NCBI GenBank assembly: GCA_046727955.1
Contig: JBKPDO010000191.1
Coordinates: forward strand, 1-10,555
Direction of reading: 5' to 3'
DNA length: 10,555 nt
Source: DASVXQ01 sp046727955
Lineage (GTDB): Bacteria > Actinomycetota > CALGFH01
Below, piece after piece: positions 1 to 7,643 of the stretch (position 1 is its first letter; each line of letters begins with the position of its first letter). The translations under genes were made by a program, and so were the position numbers. The notes below the pieces were generated by a model. That model saw nothing but the letters and a program-made list of their open reading frames with translations. It was not told where the DNA came from and did not search any database.

Positions 1-174
1 GACGACCGCATCCGCCACGACGGCTTCGGGCTCGGTCTCACCCTCGTCTCATCGATCGCCGCGGTGCACGGCGGCACCGTGGACGCAACCGCCGTGCCCA
101 CCGGTGGGCTGGACATCAGCGTCCGCTTCCCGCGACGCGACAACGCCGTCATCCCAGCGTCGCCTGCCACCTGA
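1..174 (+). CDS. Sensor histidine kinase, C-terminal fragment (5' end outside window)
   Basis: Reading frame 1 is open from the first base to TGA at 172-174 and gives 57 residues. The fragment starts DDRIRHDGFGLGLTLV, which is the G2 box of an HATPase_c (GHKL) ATP-binding domain. It continues with the HGGTV turn and a final beta strand (GLDISVRFPR), the usual end of the catalytic domain of a two-component sensor kinase. The protein would autophosphorylate a conserved His and pass the phosphate to a response regulator; neither the His box nor the sensor domain is inside the window. An IS481-like element begins 7 bp after the stop codon, so any downstream operon partner or terminator has been separated from it. 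Family assignment is firm; specificity is unknown. Confidence 0.85.
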   Translation, partial: DDRIRHDGFGLGLTLVSSIAAVHGGTVDATAVPTGGLDISVRFPRRDNAVIPASPAT

Positions 175-180
175 ACACCT

Positions 181-202
181 TGTGGGTGCCAGGTATTCGG
201 TC
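181..202 (+). repeat. Left terminal inverted repeat of the IS481-like element
   Basis: The outer 12 bases (tgtgggtgccag) pair exactly with 1342-1353, and tcggtc at 197-202 pairs with gaccga at 1332-1337. It lies 7 bp downstream of the histidine kinase stop codon and just outside the transposase stop at 206. Confidence 0.8.
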
Positions 203-205
203 ACC

Positions 206-1275
206 TCATGCGACCTGCGCGGACTCATGGAGCAGCCCACCGAGTCGGTCCCGTCGCACAACCCTTCCGGCCGGCGGGATGACCGGCGGGTCGGCGGGCC
301 CGAGCGGTGGTGCCTGCCCCAGGGCGCGATGCGGACGGTGCACGTTGTAGTGATCGGCGTCCTCGGCCAGCACCGACCGCAGCGGCCGACACCCAAAGAT
401 CAGCATCCGGTCAAGCAGCTCACGCCGCACCGTGCCCACCCACCGCTCCGCGGCGGCGTTCGCCCGCGGCGCCCGCACCGGCATGCGCAGCACCTGGATC
501 CCCGCGGCGGCAACGACCGCATCGAACGCGGCGGGGAACGTGGTCTCCCGGTCGCGGCGCACCACCCGGAACCGACCAACACCCTCCGCAAGGTCCAGCA
601 CCAGGTTGCGGGCCTGCCGGGCCACCCACGCCCCGCCGGCTGCGCCGTCACCCCCAGCACCTGGCCCCGACGGGTCGCGATCTGGGTCGCGAACAGCACG
701 CACACCCGCCGCAGGAAGACCGTGTCCACGGTGCAGGAGGTCCACCGCCAGCACCCTGGCCGCCTGCGCACGCAGGCACTGCCGCCACGAGACGGCCGAC
801 CGCTTGGGTGCCGGATCGACGCCAGCGCGCTGCAGGATGGCCCCCACCGTGCTGGCCCCGATCCTGTCCCTGTAGCCGAGGCGGCACAGCTCGCCGTGGC
901 CGCGGCGCTCCCCCCAGGTCGGGTTCTCCCGGCCAGCCGCACCACCAGCGCGCGCAGCTCCGCCGCCACCCTCGGCCGGCCACGCCGATGGTGATAGGTC
1001 CAGCGGCGCCGGACCAGGTCGCGATGCCAGCCAAGCAGCGGCGCCGGCCGCACGAGCAGCCCGCGCCAAATCGGGCCGGGCAGCAGCCGCGCCAGGCCGG
1101 CCAGCACCGCCCGGTCGGCCCCGTCGAGCCGCGGGCGGGCGACCTGGCGGCGCAGCACCGCGACCTCGTGGCGCAACACCAGCAGCTCGGCATCCCTGGC
1201 CGCCGAGCTCCTGGTCAGTAGTGCAAGCCACCGCAGCACCTGGCAGCACAGCAGATACAGCAGTCGCAGAGTCAT
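206..1275 (-). pseudogene. DDE (rve integrase-core) transposase of the IS481-like element, three frameshifts
   Basis: The leftward gene starts at ATG 1273-1275 (MTLRLLYLLCCQVLRWLALL) and ends at TGA 206-208. It can only be read by changing frame three times. A base is missing near 930, where RLAGRTRPG should continue as RENPTWG. A base is extra near 733-740, just after AVDLLH and before VDTVFLRR. A base is missing in the C run at 631-634, after VTAQPAG and before AWVARQARNL. After these corrections it is a normal rve-type transposase of about 350 residues. The first Asp lies in the VDLLH/VDT region, the second in RRDRETTF, and the Glu in ANAAAERWVGTVRREL, followed by the HYNVHRPHRALGQ signature. 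It would cut and join the element ends. As it stands it cannot make full-length protein. Confidence 0.85.
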
Positions 1276-1331
1276 GTGCCGATCATCGCGGCCAGGTGAC
1301 TGGCATGGCGAACTTGCAGCTCAGCACCCAC

Positions 1332-1353
1332 GACCGACTTTCTGGCACCCACA
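1332..1353 (-). repeat. Right terminal inverted repeat of the IS481-like element
   Basis: It ends in ctggcacccaca, the reverse complement of 181-192. It is upstream of the transposase start (1275), leaving a leader of about 56 bp that should carry the transposase promoter. I see no confident -35/-10 pair there. Confidence 0.8.
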
Positions 1354-1884
1354 GCCAAGATGCGAGACACTGGGCACGGCCGGCTCCTTTCCGTATGTGG
1401 CTCCGTCCGCGCCATCGTGGATGACCCACGAACTCATTACCTGCGAAACGGAGTCGGCCGCTCCATGCTGACTAAGGCCGATTCGATGGCTGGGTCCGTT
1501 CCTCCATCTGCTTCCAGAACTGCGCGAGAGCCCGCGGCCGCCCTCCCTGCCACGGCCCCGCCCTGCGCCAGACACCGCGCTCGCTCACGAGCATGCGCTG
1601 CCGCCGGCAGAACGCCTCGCTCAGCTCGACCCGGTAATAGCGTTCGCCCTTCGCAGGGTACGGACAGAGTCCGAACCGGCAACCCGGCGCGCAATTGGAC
1701 CCTGGCTCGGAGGTCGCGGCCATACCCGCAGTCCGATCCGGGGCGAGCCGACTGCGGTCCCCGACAAGGCAGGGCGGCAGCTCGTTGCGGTCGGCTCGCC
1801 GCAGTCGCCGCTCGCGGTCGCTCGGTCGATCCCCGCGCTCGGCCAGGTTCAGCAGTAGGAGCACGTCGGCGACGAGCTGCTGCG

Positions 1885-1953
1885 CCCGCCGATCGAGCGC
1901 CGTCCAGCCCGCCGATCGAGCGCCGTCCAGCCCGCCGATCGAGCGCCGTCCAG
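1885..1953. repeat. 23-bp direct tandem repeat, three perfect copies, inside the NACHT gene
   Basis: The unit begins cccgccgatcgagcg and ends ccgtccag, with copies at 1885-1907, 1908-1930 and 1931-1953 and a 4-base partial at 1954-1957. Because 23 is not a multiple of three, each extra copy changes the reading frame of the leftward NACHT gene. One copy keeps the frame, since removing two units takes out 46 bases and exactly corrects the offset. Three copies, as here, produce a nonsense tail, and four copies would again be in frame. The unit encodes GWTALDRR in the native frame. Confidence 0.95.
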
Positions 1954-3078
1954 CCCGTCGAGGGCGGAATCCAGAGGTTGTGCTTGCGGCGTGACACCCG
2001 GCTGGCCGGCAGGGAGCCGACCCTGCCAAGGACACCGCTCTCGTCGATCCAGAGGAAACGCTCGGGCTCCCCGGTCTCCAGCGCCGACACGACAAGCCTG
2101 CCCGCCTCGGCGACAAACGGATGCTCCGGACGGCCGTCCGCGGCCGTGAGCCAGTGCTTGACACGCGCCTCGAGGTCGACGACGCGTCGGCGGGTCGACC
2201 GCTGCCCGCCGATGTCGTCCGACAGCGACCACAGGCAGAGCGCGTGCACCAGGGTCAGCCGCGAGAACCAGAAGCGGGCGCCCCTGAGCATCGCCCTCGC
2301 CTGCTCGAACAGGTAGCCCCCGTCGTGCGCGTAGATGGTGGCGTGTGAGCGTCGGCGGTTCGCCGCGTGCTTGAAACCCTGTGCGAGCGCGATCTCGAGG
2401 GAGAGGCGCAGGTCCTCGTTACGCCCAAGGTCCTCGGCACCGACGAACTCCAGCCACTTCTCGAGGTGCTTGCGCGCATCCTGCCCCCGCTCGTTCACCG
2501 ACCCGACCAGCAGCGGCGCCAACCATGCCTGCATCAGCTCCTCCCGCCACCTGCGGTTCTCGTCCGGGTGCTGTGACTGGCGGGAGACGACGCTTGGCCG
2601 AGCTAGCCTCCAGGCCCCCTCGGCCGGCGGCGCCACCCGCCTGTCGGGCGGGCCGAGGACGCCTTCGAGCGCATCGAATGCCTGGTCGCCGCCGACGCCA
2701 ATCTCCTGCGCGGCCGCGATGCGGATCGGATAGGACGACTCGAGGCAACCGATGCCAAAAAGCTGCCGGTAGGCCAGTTCCCCTCGACCCAGCGCGACGA
2801 CGTTTCTTGCGGCATCACCGAAACGGCGCACCAAATTGAGCTTTGCTTCCTCGAGGGTCCGCAGGTCCCGTGAAGCTATGCGCAGCCACTGCTCTTCGAG
2901 TTTCGTCGCGATGGTGGTCTGCCCTGGCGCCCCGTCGACGCTGTCGATCTCCAGTGCGGCGGCGTACAGATCCAGGGCCTTCACGTCGTCGCGACGGCAG
3001 GCCGCATCGGAAAGAACAGCCTGCATGGGCCGGCGTCGACGAAGGGATCGTGCAGGACGAGCAGATACCCCTGAGGCG

Positions 3079-3102
3079 CTGTTCGGCAGGCTGTTCGGCA
3101 GC
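3079..3102. repeat. 12-bp direct duplication in the NACHT gene
   Basis: Two adjacent perfect copies of gctgttcggcag are present (3079-3090 and 3091-3102). They add four codons without changing frame (LPNS repeated on the minus strand). The surrounding segment, about 3005-3115, has unusual Arg-rich composition between two well-formed regions (REFLIALVMHSRA and KALDLYAAALEIDSV), so small compensating indels may also sit here. Confidence 0.7.
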
Positions 3103-4412
3103 ACGGACCGCCTCTCCGCCCGGGAATGCATCACCAGGGCGATAAGGAACTCCCGGCCCGGCTGCTGCAGAGCGATCCCACGACAGTCGCGATCGGCCAT
3201 GGCGACCTCGATGAGCCGAGACCCCAAATAGGCCTGCATGATGCTGTGCGGGAAGCGCACGCCATCCCCGAATGCCTCCACGAGTCCAAGCTCCGTCCCC
3301 CGAGCCGCGGCCAGGCGCAGGTCGAAGCTGCCACCGAGCTTCGGCAACTGGCGTTTCACCGCCTCGATGATCACCCGGTACGGTGCTGGCGGCCGGCGCC
3401 GGCCCGGCAGTGCGGCCAAGCCCAGGCTGGCCCTCGGCGGAGCCGCGCGCCCACGCCCCGCCTCCATCCTTGCGCCAGTGCTGTCCTGTGTCGGCGAGTC
3501 CTCCAGCTCGTCGAACCTGACGTAGAGGCTGTCCCGCAGCAGCCCGACGCATGCCAGGGCCGACAGCTGCAGGATCGTGACCCGACGATCGGGTCGGCTC
3601 AACGCCACCCCCCGCGGGAACTGGCCCTCCTCGAGCGCCTTGGTCCAGGCCTCAAGGAGGCGCAGCCGGAGCTCGGCCCGGTCGATGCTACGGGTGTCGA
3701 GCTGCCCGCCTGCCCGGCTGGGCGAGAGCCACTCCATCAGCTTCCTGCGGTGCAGCTCACGCGTGATGTACAGGTACAGGGGCGTCTCGGCCACGTCGGC
3801 GGTCTCGACGACCCAGTCGAGGCGGTGCTCATCGGGGCCTGGGCTGACCCCCTGCACGTACTGCAGCGCCGCCTCCTCGCTCAGTGGCTCCAATTCGATG
3901 ATCGTGGCGTCCATGCCTCGGAGCGGGTCATGGGGCCGAGAGGCGACGATCAACGGCAAGCGATGCTCGTCGGATCGGCGGATGGCCAGGCGGATGAGGT
4001 TGTCGCGGTCCTTTTCGGCCTCACCTTCGATGAGGGCCTCCTCCAGGCCATCGGCCAGCACCACGATCCGGTCGTTCTTGCACAGCTCCCACCAGACCCG
4101 CTCCCGGTCGGCGTCGGTCAGCAGCGCGCCCTCCGCGTCGGCCAGGAATCGTCGGCGTCCGAGTTCCCGAAAATCCAGGTCGTCCTGGGCGTCCCGCAAC
4201 CGGATGGGCACCGGGACGGCGCCGCGCTCGGCCAGCAGCTTGGTGAGTTGGACAATGAGCGCAGTCTTGCCCGCCCCGACACCGCCCACGACCACGTGGG
4301 GACGACGCGTGCCCGGGTCGAACAGGTCCTGCATCATCACTCGGCACAGCTCGTCCCGGCCGACCACCTCGTCGATGATCCTGCCTGCGGTTTGGACGAC
4401 CTCGAGTGGCTT

Positions 4413-4754
4413 TTTCTGCGGGCGGCGACGTACTCGGCGGTGCTGGAGGAGCTGGCCCCGGCGGCGTGGCATCGAACCGACCAGGATGCCAACAACCGCG
4501 TCGAGGCCGATCACGGCCGCCTGAAGGCACGCCTGCGACCGATGCGCGGCCGCAAGCAGGACCGTAGCGCCACGGTGATCATCAAAGGGCACGCGTGCAT
4601 GCAGAACGTCCGGGGGGGGCGTGACGAGCTGGCCATCGAGGCGCCGATCGGCCTGCGGGTGGCAGTTGCATTCGGCGAGCTGGCCGCGGCCATCTGACCC
4701 GGGACGGCGGGCGAGGCTTCAGCCTGCCACCGTCCGCGCAGACGCAACAGCGCC
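4413..4754 (+). mobile_element. IS6-family element, right-end remnant
   Basis: The remnant comprises the last third of an IS6-type transposase gene plus the terminal sequence gacgcaacagcgcc at 4741-4754. Its reverse complement, ggcgctgttgcgtc, matches the well-known IS26-type end GGCACTGTTGCAAA at 10 of 14 positions. Homology between the two TPR repeat copies of this window starts at base 4755, which independently places the element boundary at 4754. The left part is missing: near 4412 the sequence switches directly into the NACHT gene. No left inverted repeat is present. Confidence 0.75.
4416..4697 (+). pseudogene. IS6-family DDE transposase, C-terminal fragment
   Basis: The rightward frame ends at TGA 4695-4697. 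From LRAATYSAVLEELAPAAWH onward it matches the end of IS6-family transposases: the QDANNRVEADHGRLKARLRP segment carries the catalytic Glu, and VIIKGHACMQNVRGG with the final LRVAVAFGELAAAI follow. The DNA-binding N-terminus and both catalytic Asp residues are absent, so it cannot be functional. The frame is open further upstream only because it runs antisense through the NACHT gene. The breakpoint lies at about 4410-4418, where the antisense NACHT residues (KKPLEVV) end. Confidence 0.85.
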
Positions 4755-4950
4755 CTCCAGGGAGGTGAACGCCTTATACGCAAAAGTTCACGAATCACTC
4801 TAGACGGGCATCAAAGTCGTAAGGCGTTAAACGGCTACTGACGATTCTCCAGCGCCGCCGCCACGGCCGCAAGCCGCTCGTGGCTTCGCGCGGTGTCGCG
4901 GTGGTCGGGGCTCAGGCGGGGCCTCGCGGATCGACAGGGCACGCTACAGC
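4755..4950 (-). repeat. Direct repeat A: 3' end and downstream flank of a TPR gene
   Basis: This stretch is clearly similar to 10251-10447 in the same orientation. Shared blocks include cacgaatca, gttaaacggctact, gattctccag, gccgcaagccgctcg and gggcctcgcgga. Homology covers both the last coding residues (ending LENRQ-stop in each copy) and about 80 bp beyond the stop codon, so it is genuine duplication or recurrent family flank and not just a shared protein motif. Within copy A only, aacgcctta (4768-4776) and taaggcgtt (4820-4828) form a 9-bp inverted pair with a 43-bp loop. Its role is unknown. Confidence 0.8.
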
Positions 4951-5121
4951 AGGATGCGGGCGTGGTCGAGGTCGCCCTGGTGTGCAGGATGAGGACGAGG
5001 TTATTGAGGCTTTGGGCGGTGTCGGGATGGTTGGCGCCCAGGCGGGTCTGGCGGATGTCCTGGCGAGGAGGCGCTCGGAGAGCGTGCAGACCGCTGGTGG
5101 CCGGCGCGCTGCCACAGCAAC
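4835..5121 (-). pseudogene. Tetratricopeptide (TPR) protein, 3' part, left of the IS66-like insertion
   Basis: Read leftward, this is the C-terminal end of a kinesin-light-chain-like TPR protein of the kind found at the end of actinobacterial NB-ARC/STAND proteins. TPR units are visible only by switching frame: RQTRLGANHPDTAQSLNNLV, then HQGDLDHARILL followed by an in-frame TAG and RALSIREA, then LSPDHRDTARSHERLAAVAA, ending ENRQ at TAG 4835-4837. At least three frameshifts and one nonsense codon make it a pseudogene. The sequence stops at 5121, the left edge of an IS66-like element. It continues at 7669, with one copy of acagcaac being the target duplication. Such TPR arrays bind partner proteins or ligands. 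The effector and NTPase domains are not in the window. Confidence 0.8.
5114..5121. repeat. 8-bp target-site duplication, left copy
   Basis: acagcaac directly abuts the left inverted repeat and is identical to 7669-7676. Removing the element and one copy rejoins the TPR frame as AGLLLWQRAGHQR. Confidence 0.9.
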
Positions 5122-5146
5122 GTATTGAGATAGCGGGTCCTTGACG
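5122..5146 (+). repeat. Left terminal inverted repeat of the IS66-like element
   Basis: It starts gtattgagatagcgggt. It pairs with 7644-7668 at 22 of 25 positions, the first 17 without mismatch. A related tgtagcctcg motif at 5161-5170 has a counterpart (tgtagcgtcg read inward) at a similar distance from the right end. This could be a subterminal transposase-binding site. Confidence 0.9.
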
Positions 5147-5176
5147 GGGGATGTGAGGGCTGTAGCCTCGGACCTC

Positions 5177-6684
5177 ATGTCGATGGTGGTGACAGGCGCG
5201 CAGACCGCCCGGGATCCGGCTGGCCTGGGTGAGCTGCGTGGGCGTATCGCTCGGCTGGAGGAGGAGAACGCTGCGTTGCGGGAAGAGCAGCGGCGGCTGG
5301 AGGCCGAGCGTGAGCGGCTGCACGCGGAGAACGAGCGGCTGCGGGCCGAGGGCAAGGGGCTGTGGGAGGCCAACGAGCGGCTGCGGGGCGAGGTCGAGGC
5401 GTTGCGCCGGGCGGCCAAACGCCAGGCTGCCCCGTTCTCCAAGGGCGACCTGACGACCAACCCCAGGCGGTCGGGCCGTCAGCCTGGTGCGGCCTACGGT
5501 ATCCGCGCCCACCGGCAGCCACCCGGCCATGTCGACCGGACCGTCACGGTCGGGCTGGCGGCGTGCTGCCCGGACTGCGGCGGGGAGTTGACGCTGGAGC
5601 GGGTGGCGGGGCACTACCAGGAGGACCTGCCACCCACCAGGCCGCTGGTGACCTGCTACGAGATCCAGGTTGGCGCTGCTGCTTGTGCGGCCGCAGGGTC
5701 CAGCCCCGCCACCCGGAGCAGACCTGCGACGCGCTCGGCGCGGCGGCCGCGCAGGTTGGTCCTGGGGCGGTGGCGCTGGCGGCCTGGCTCAGCAAGGGGC
5801 TGGGGCTGCCGGCAGGCAAGCTCGTCCGGCTGTTTGCCCAGCTCGGCCTGCGGGTCACCCCCGGCGGAGTCGTCCAGGCGGTCGCCCGCGCCGGCCGGGC
5901 ATTACAGCCGACCTACCAGGCGCTGGTCGAGGGGGGTGCAGGCCAGCCCCGTGGTCGCCGGTGACCAGACCGGCTGGCGGGTCGGCGGCGGCAAGGCGTG
6001 GCGGTGGACCTTCGTCGGCGACCAGCTCACCGTCTACCGCATCGCCCAGGGCCGGGGCTACCAGGACGCGGCGGCGGTGCTCGGCGAGGGCGACGCCGGC
6101 GGCATCCAACGTGATGGCTGGGCGCCCTCCCGCCGCTTTGTCCACGCGGCCCACCAGACCTGCCTGGCGTACCTGCTGCGGCGCTGCCGGGAGCTGGTCA
6201 GCGACGCGGTCGCCGGGCAGGCCAAGACCCCGCACGCGGTCCGCCGCCTCCTCCAGCGTGCGCTTGCGCTGGGTGACGCTTGCGATACCGGCAGCTTGGA
6301 TCCGGCTGCACTCGCCGCCCAGGTGGCGGGTCTGGAGGCCGCGGTTGACCGGCTCGTGGCCGGGGCGACCCGGCACCCGGCACCCGCCTAACCGGCGGCT
6401 GCTGAACCACCTGGCCCGCGAGCGCGAGCACCTGTTCCACCTTCCTGGGCGTCGGCGGCGTGCAGGCCACCAACTGGCGCGCCGAACAGGCCATCCGCCC
6501 CGCCGTGGTCACCCGCAAGGTCTGGGGCGGCAACCGCACCTGGGCCGGGGCCGACGCCTGGCAGGTCCTGGCCAGCGTCCTGCGCACCGCCAGCCAGCAA
6601 GACCGCGACCCCATCGAGCTCCTCGACCGCCCGCGACGGGCGCCCGGGCCGATGGTGGCCGACCTTGCCATCCCCAGGCCCTGA
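5177..6684 (+). pseudogene. IS66-family transposase (tnpC-like), four frameshifts
   Basis: The likely start is ATG 5177-5179 (MSMVVTGAQTARDP); TTG 5141 is also in frame. Domains in order: a leucine-zipper coiled coil (LEEENAALREEQRRLEAERE); a zinc-binding segment with CPDCGG and CCLCGRR; the DDE core with Asp in VVAGDQTGWRV, Asp in QRDGWAPSRRFVHAAHQTC, and Glu in NWRAEQAIRPAVVTRKVWGG; and a tail ending IPRP at TGA 6682-6684. Four indels break the frame: one base missing near 5670 (EIQ to WRCCLCGR), one extra G in the run at 5931-5936, one extra T at 6389 that creates TAA, and one extra C near 6438 (HLF to FLGVGG). Corrected, it is about 500 residues, normal for the family. All catalytic residues survive in the corrected frame, so decay is recent. 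Confidence 0.88.
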
Positions 6685-6735
6685 CCAGCAGCCACGCGGT
6701 CGCATCCGCACGCGCCAGCCACGACCTTGAAGACG

Positions 6736-7494
6736 CTAGCCCTCAAGCTCCACGGTCATGCCGTCGCGGGCGGTCTGCCAGCCGACCTCGTCGACGCGCG
6801 AGAGCAGGTCGGGGGACATGTGGGTGAGGACGATGCGGCGTGCCCCCAACCGACCAGCCTGCTGCTGGAGGGTCGCCACGTCCAGGTGGAACCGGGTCTT
6901 GCGCTGGTAGGTGTAGCCCTCAGCGATCAGTAGGTCGGTCCCTTGGGCCACCTCGACCAGCACCTCGGTCCACTCGGCGTCCCCGGTGTAGGCGATGGTG
7001 TGGCCCTGCCATTCCACCCGCAACGCCAACGCTGCCGCGCCCGAAGCGTGCACGACCTCATAAGGGGTCACCACCAGCCCCCCACGCCCCCCGTCGACGT
7101 CGAACTGGAACGGCTGCCGGTCAGCCAGTTCATGGAACTGCACCGCGAACCGTCGCTGCACGTGGGTGGAGCCGGGAAACAGCACCTCCATCGCGGCCTG
7201 CACCCGCTCACGCACCCCAGCCGGGCCCGCCACGTGCAACGGTCGGGTGCGGTGGGTGAACTGGCCGTCCAGCACCAGGAACGGCACACCACCGAAGTGG
7301 TCGCCATGCAGGTGCGACACCAACACCAGCCCAATCTTGGCAGGGTCGTGCCGCTGCTGCTTCAAGGCCACCAGCGAGGACGCACCACAGTCAAGGAGAA
7401 CCTCGGCGTGGCCAGGACCGCGGAGCAGGATGCACGCCTGGAACCGGCCGCCGTTGCCGAAGGCGTCACCGGAGCCGATGAACTTGACCTGCAT
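6736..7494 (-). CDS. MBL-fold metallo-hydrolase (RNase Z-like), transposon passenger
   Basis: This is an intact leftward gene of 252 residues from ATG 7494 (MQVKFIGSGDAFGNGGRFQ); an in-frame GTG at 7509 would add five residues. Neither start has a good ribosome-binding site. I chose ATG because homologues of this fold usually begin two or three residues before the FxGSGDAFG strand. The metallo-beta-lactamase signature is complete: SHLHGDHFGG (the HxHxDH site, residues 61-66), VVHAS, YTGDAEW with the bridging Asp, and LTHMSP with the last His. Two metal ions, usually zinc, should be bound. The overall form is that of RNase Z-like or PhnP-like phosphodiesterases. The usual RNase Z exosite arm is not evident, so tRNA 3' processing is not implied and the substrate is unknown. 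The gene lies wholly between the inverted repeats of the IS66-like element, convergent with the transposase. About 150 bp between its start and the right end should hold its promoter. Confidence 0.88.
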   Translation of the reverse strand: MQVKFIGSGDAFGNGGRFQACILLRGPGHAEVLLDCGASSLVALKQQRHDPAKIGLVLVSHLHGDHFGGVPFLVLDGQFTHRTRPLHVAGPAGVRERVQAAMEVLFPGSTHVQRRFAVQFHELADRQPFQFDVDGGRGGLVVTPYEVVHASGAAALALRVEWQGHTIAYTGDAEWTEVLVEVAQGTDLLIAEGYTYQRKTRFHLDVATLQQQAGRLGARRIVLTHMSPDLLSRVDEVGWQTARDGMTVELEG

Positions 7495-7643
7495 CGGTCG
7501 TCTGGTCACACCTGGACGCTACATCGCGCAGACCAGCCAGGCGACGATCTCGGCGAGGCATCCCCCGACCGACACCCTCACCCACCCGCTGGCTTCTCGA
7601 CCCTCGCCATCGCGGCGCGACGCTACAACCACGACCCGGCAGG

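Larger units (their letters stand above)
181..1353 (-). mobile_element. IS481-like insertion sequence, complete ends, decayed transposase
   Basis: The element is 1173 bp and is bounded by imperfect 22-bp inverted repeats at 181-202 and 1332-1353 (19 of 22 positions match). The outer 12 bases, tgtgggtgccag, are perfect on both sides. The TGT...ACA termini, the size, and a single rve-type DDE gene filling the interior all fit the IS481 family or the nearby IS3 group. No target-site duplication is visible: the left flank reads aacacct and the right flank gccaaga. The flanks may therefore have been rearranged after insertion. The transposase gene inside has three frameshifts, so the copy should not move by itself. 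Confidence 0.8.
1472..4412 (-). pseudogene. NACHT-domain NTPase (STAND-type), 5'-truncated and frameshifted near the 3' end
   Basis: The leftward frame is open for more than 800 codons. The first family-like residues are KPLEVVQTAGRIIDEVVGRD at the junction near 4412. The NACHT core follows: P-loop GGVGAGKT (4263-4286), Walker B RIVVLADGLEEA (about 4035-4070), an arginine-containing VASRPHDPL motif, and the winged-helix end RFPHSIMQAYLGSRLI (about 3210-3255). The C-terminal half is helical and has a HEAT-like stretch (YPIRIAAAQEIGVGGDQAFD, about 2670-2730). The tail carries four Cys (1607-1693: CAPGCRFGLCPYP and AFCRRQ). STAND NTPases oligomerise on sensing a trigger, and many bacterial ones are defence proteins. 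The 5' end is replaced by an IS6 remnant, so the natural start is lost. A 23-bp unit present three times (1885-1953) shifts the frame. With one copy the frame continues as WTALDRRAQQLVADVLLLLN to TAG 1472-1474; as is, it runs out of frame to TAA 1437-1439. From memory the tail matches a widespread actinobacterial NACHT family. Confidence 0.85.

Noticed and set aside
104..1221. Long rightward frames across the first kilobase
   Set aside because: They are Pro/Arg/His-rich shadows of the leftward IS481-like transposase, with no recognisable domain. High GC makes such antisense frames common.
1885..1953. CRISPR array
   Set aside because: The units are directly adjacent without spacers, only three in number, and lie inside a coding sequence.
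3126..4415. Long rightward open frame (part of a 523-codon ORF)
   Set aside because: It is the antisense of the NACHT gene; only its last 94 codons (4416-4697) match a real protein, the IS6 transposase tail.
1437..4592. Single intact 1051-residue NACHT protein
   Set aside because: The first 60 residues are antisense to an IS6 transposase. The last 170 or so, after the 23-bp repeats, are low-complexity Ala/Arg-rich, whereas the alternative frame gives a family-like tail.
4768..4828. 9-bp inverted pair aacgcctta/taaggcgtt after the TPR stop as a terminator
   Set aside because: The loop is 43 bases, no T run follows, and the pairing is not preserved in the homologous repeat B.
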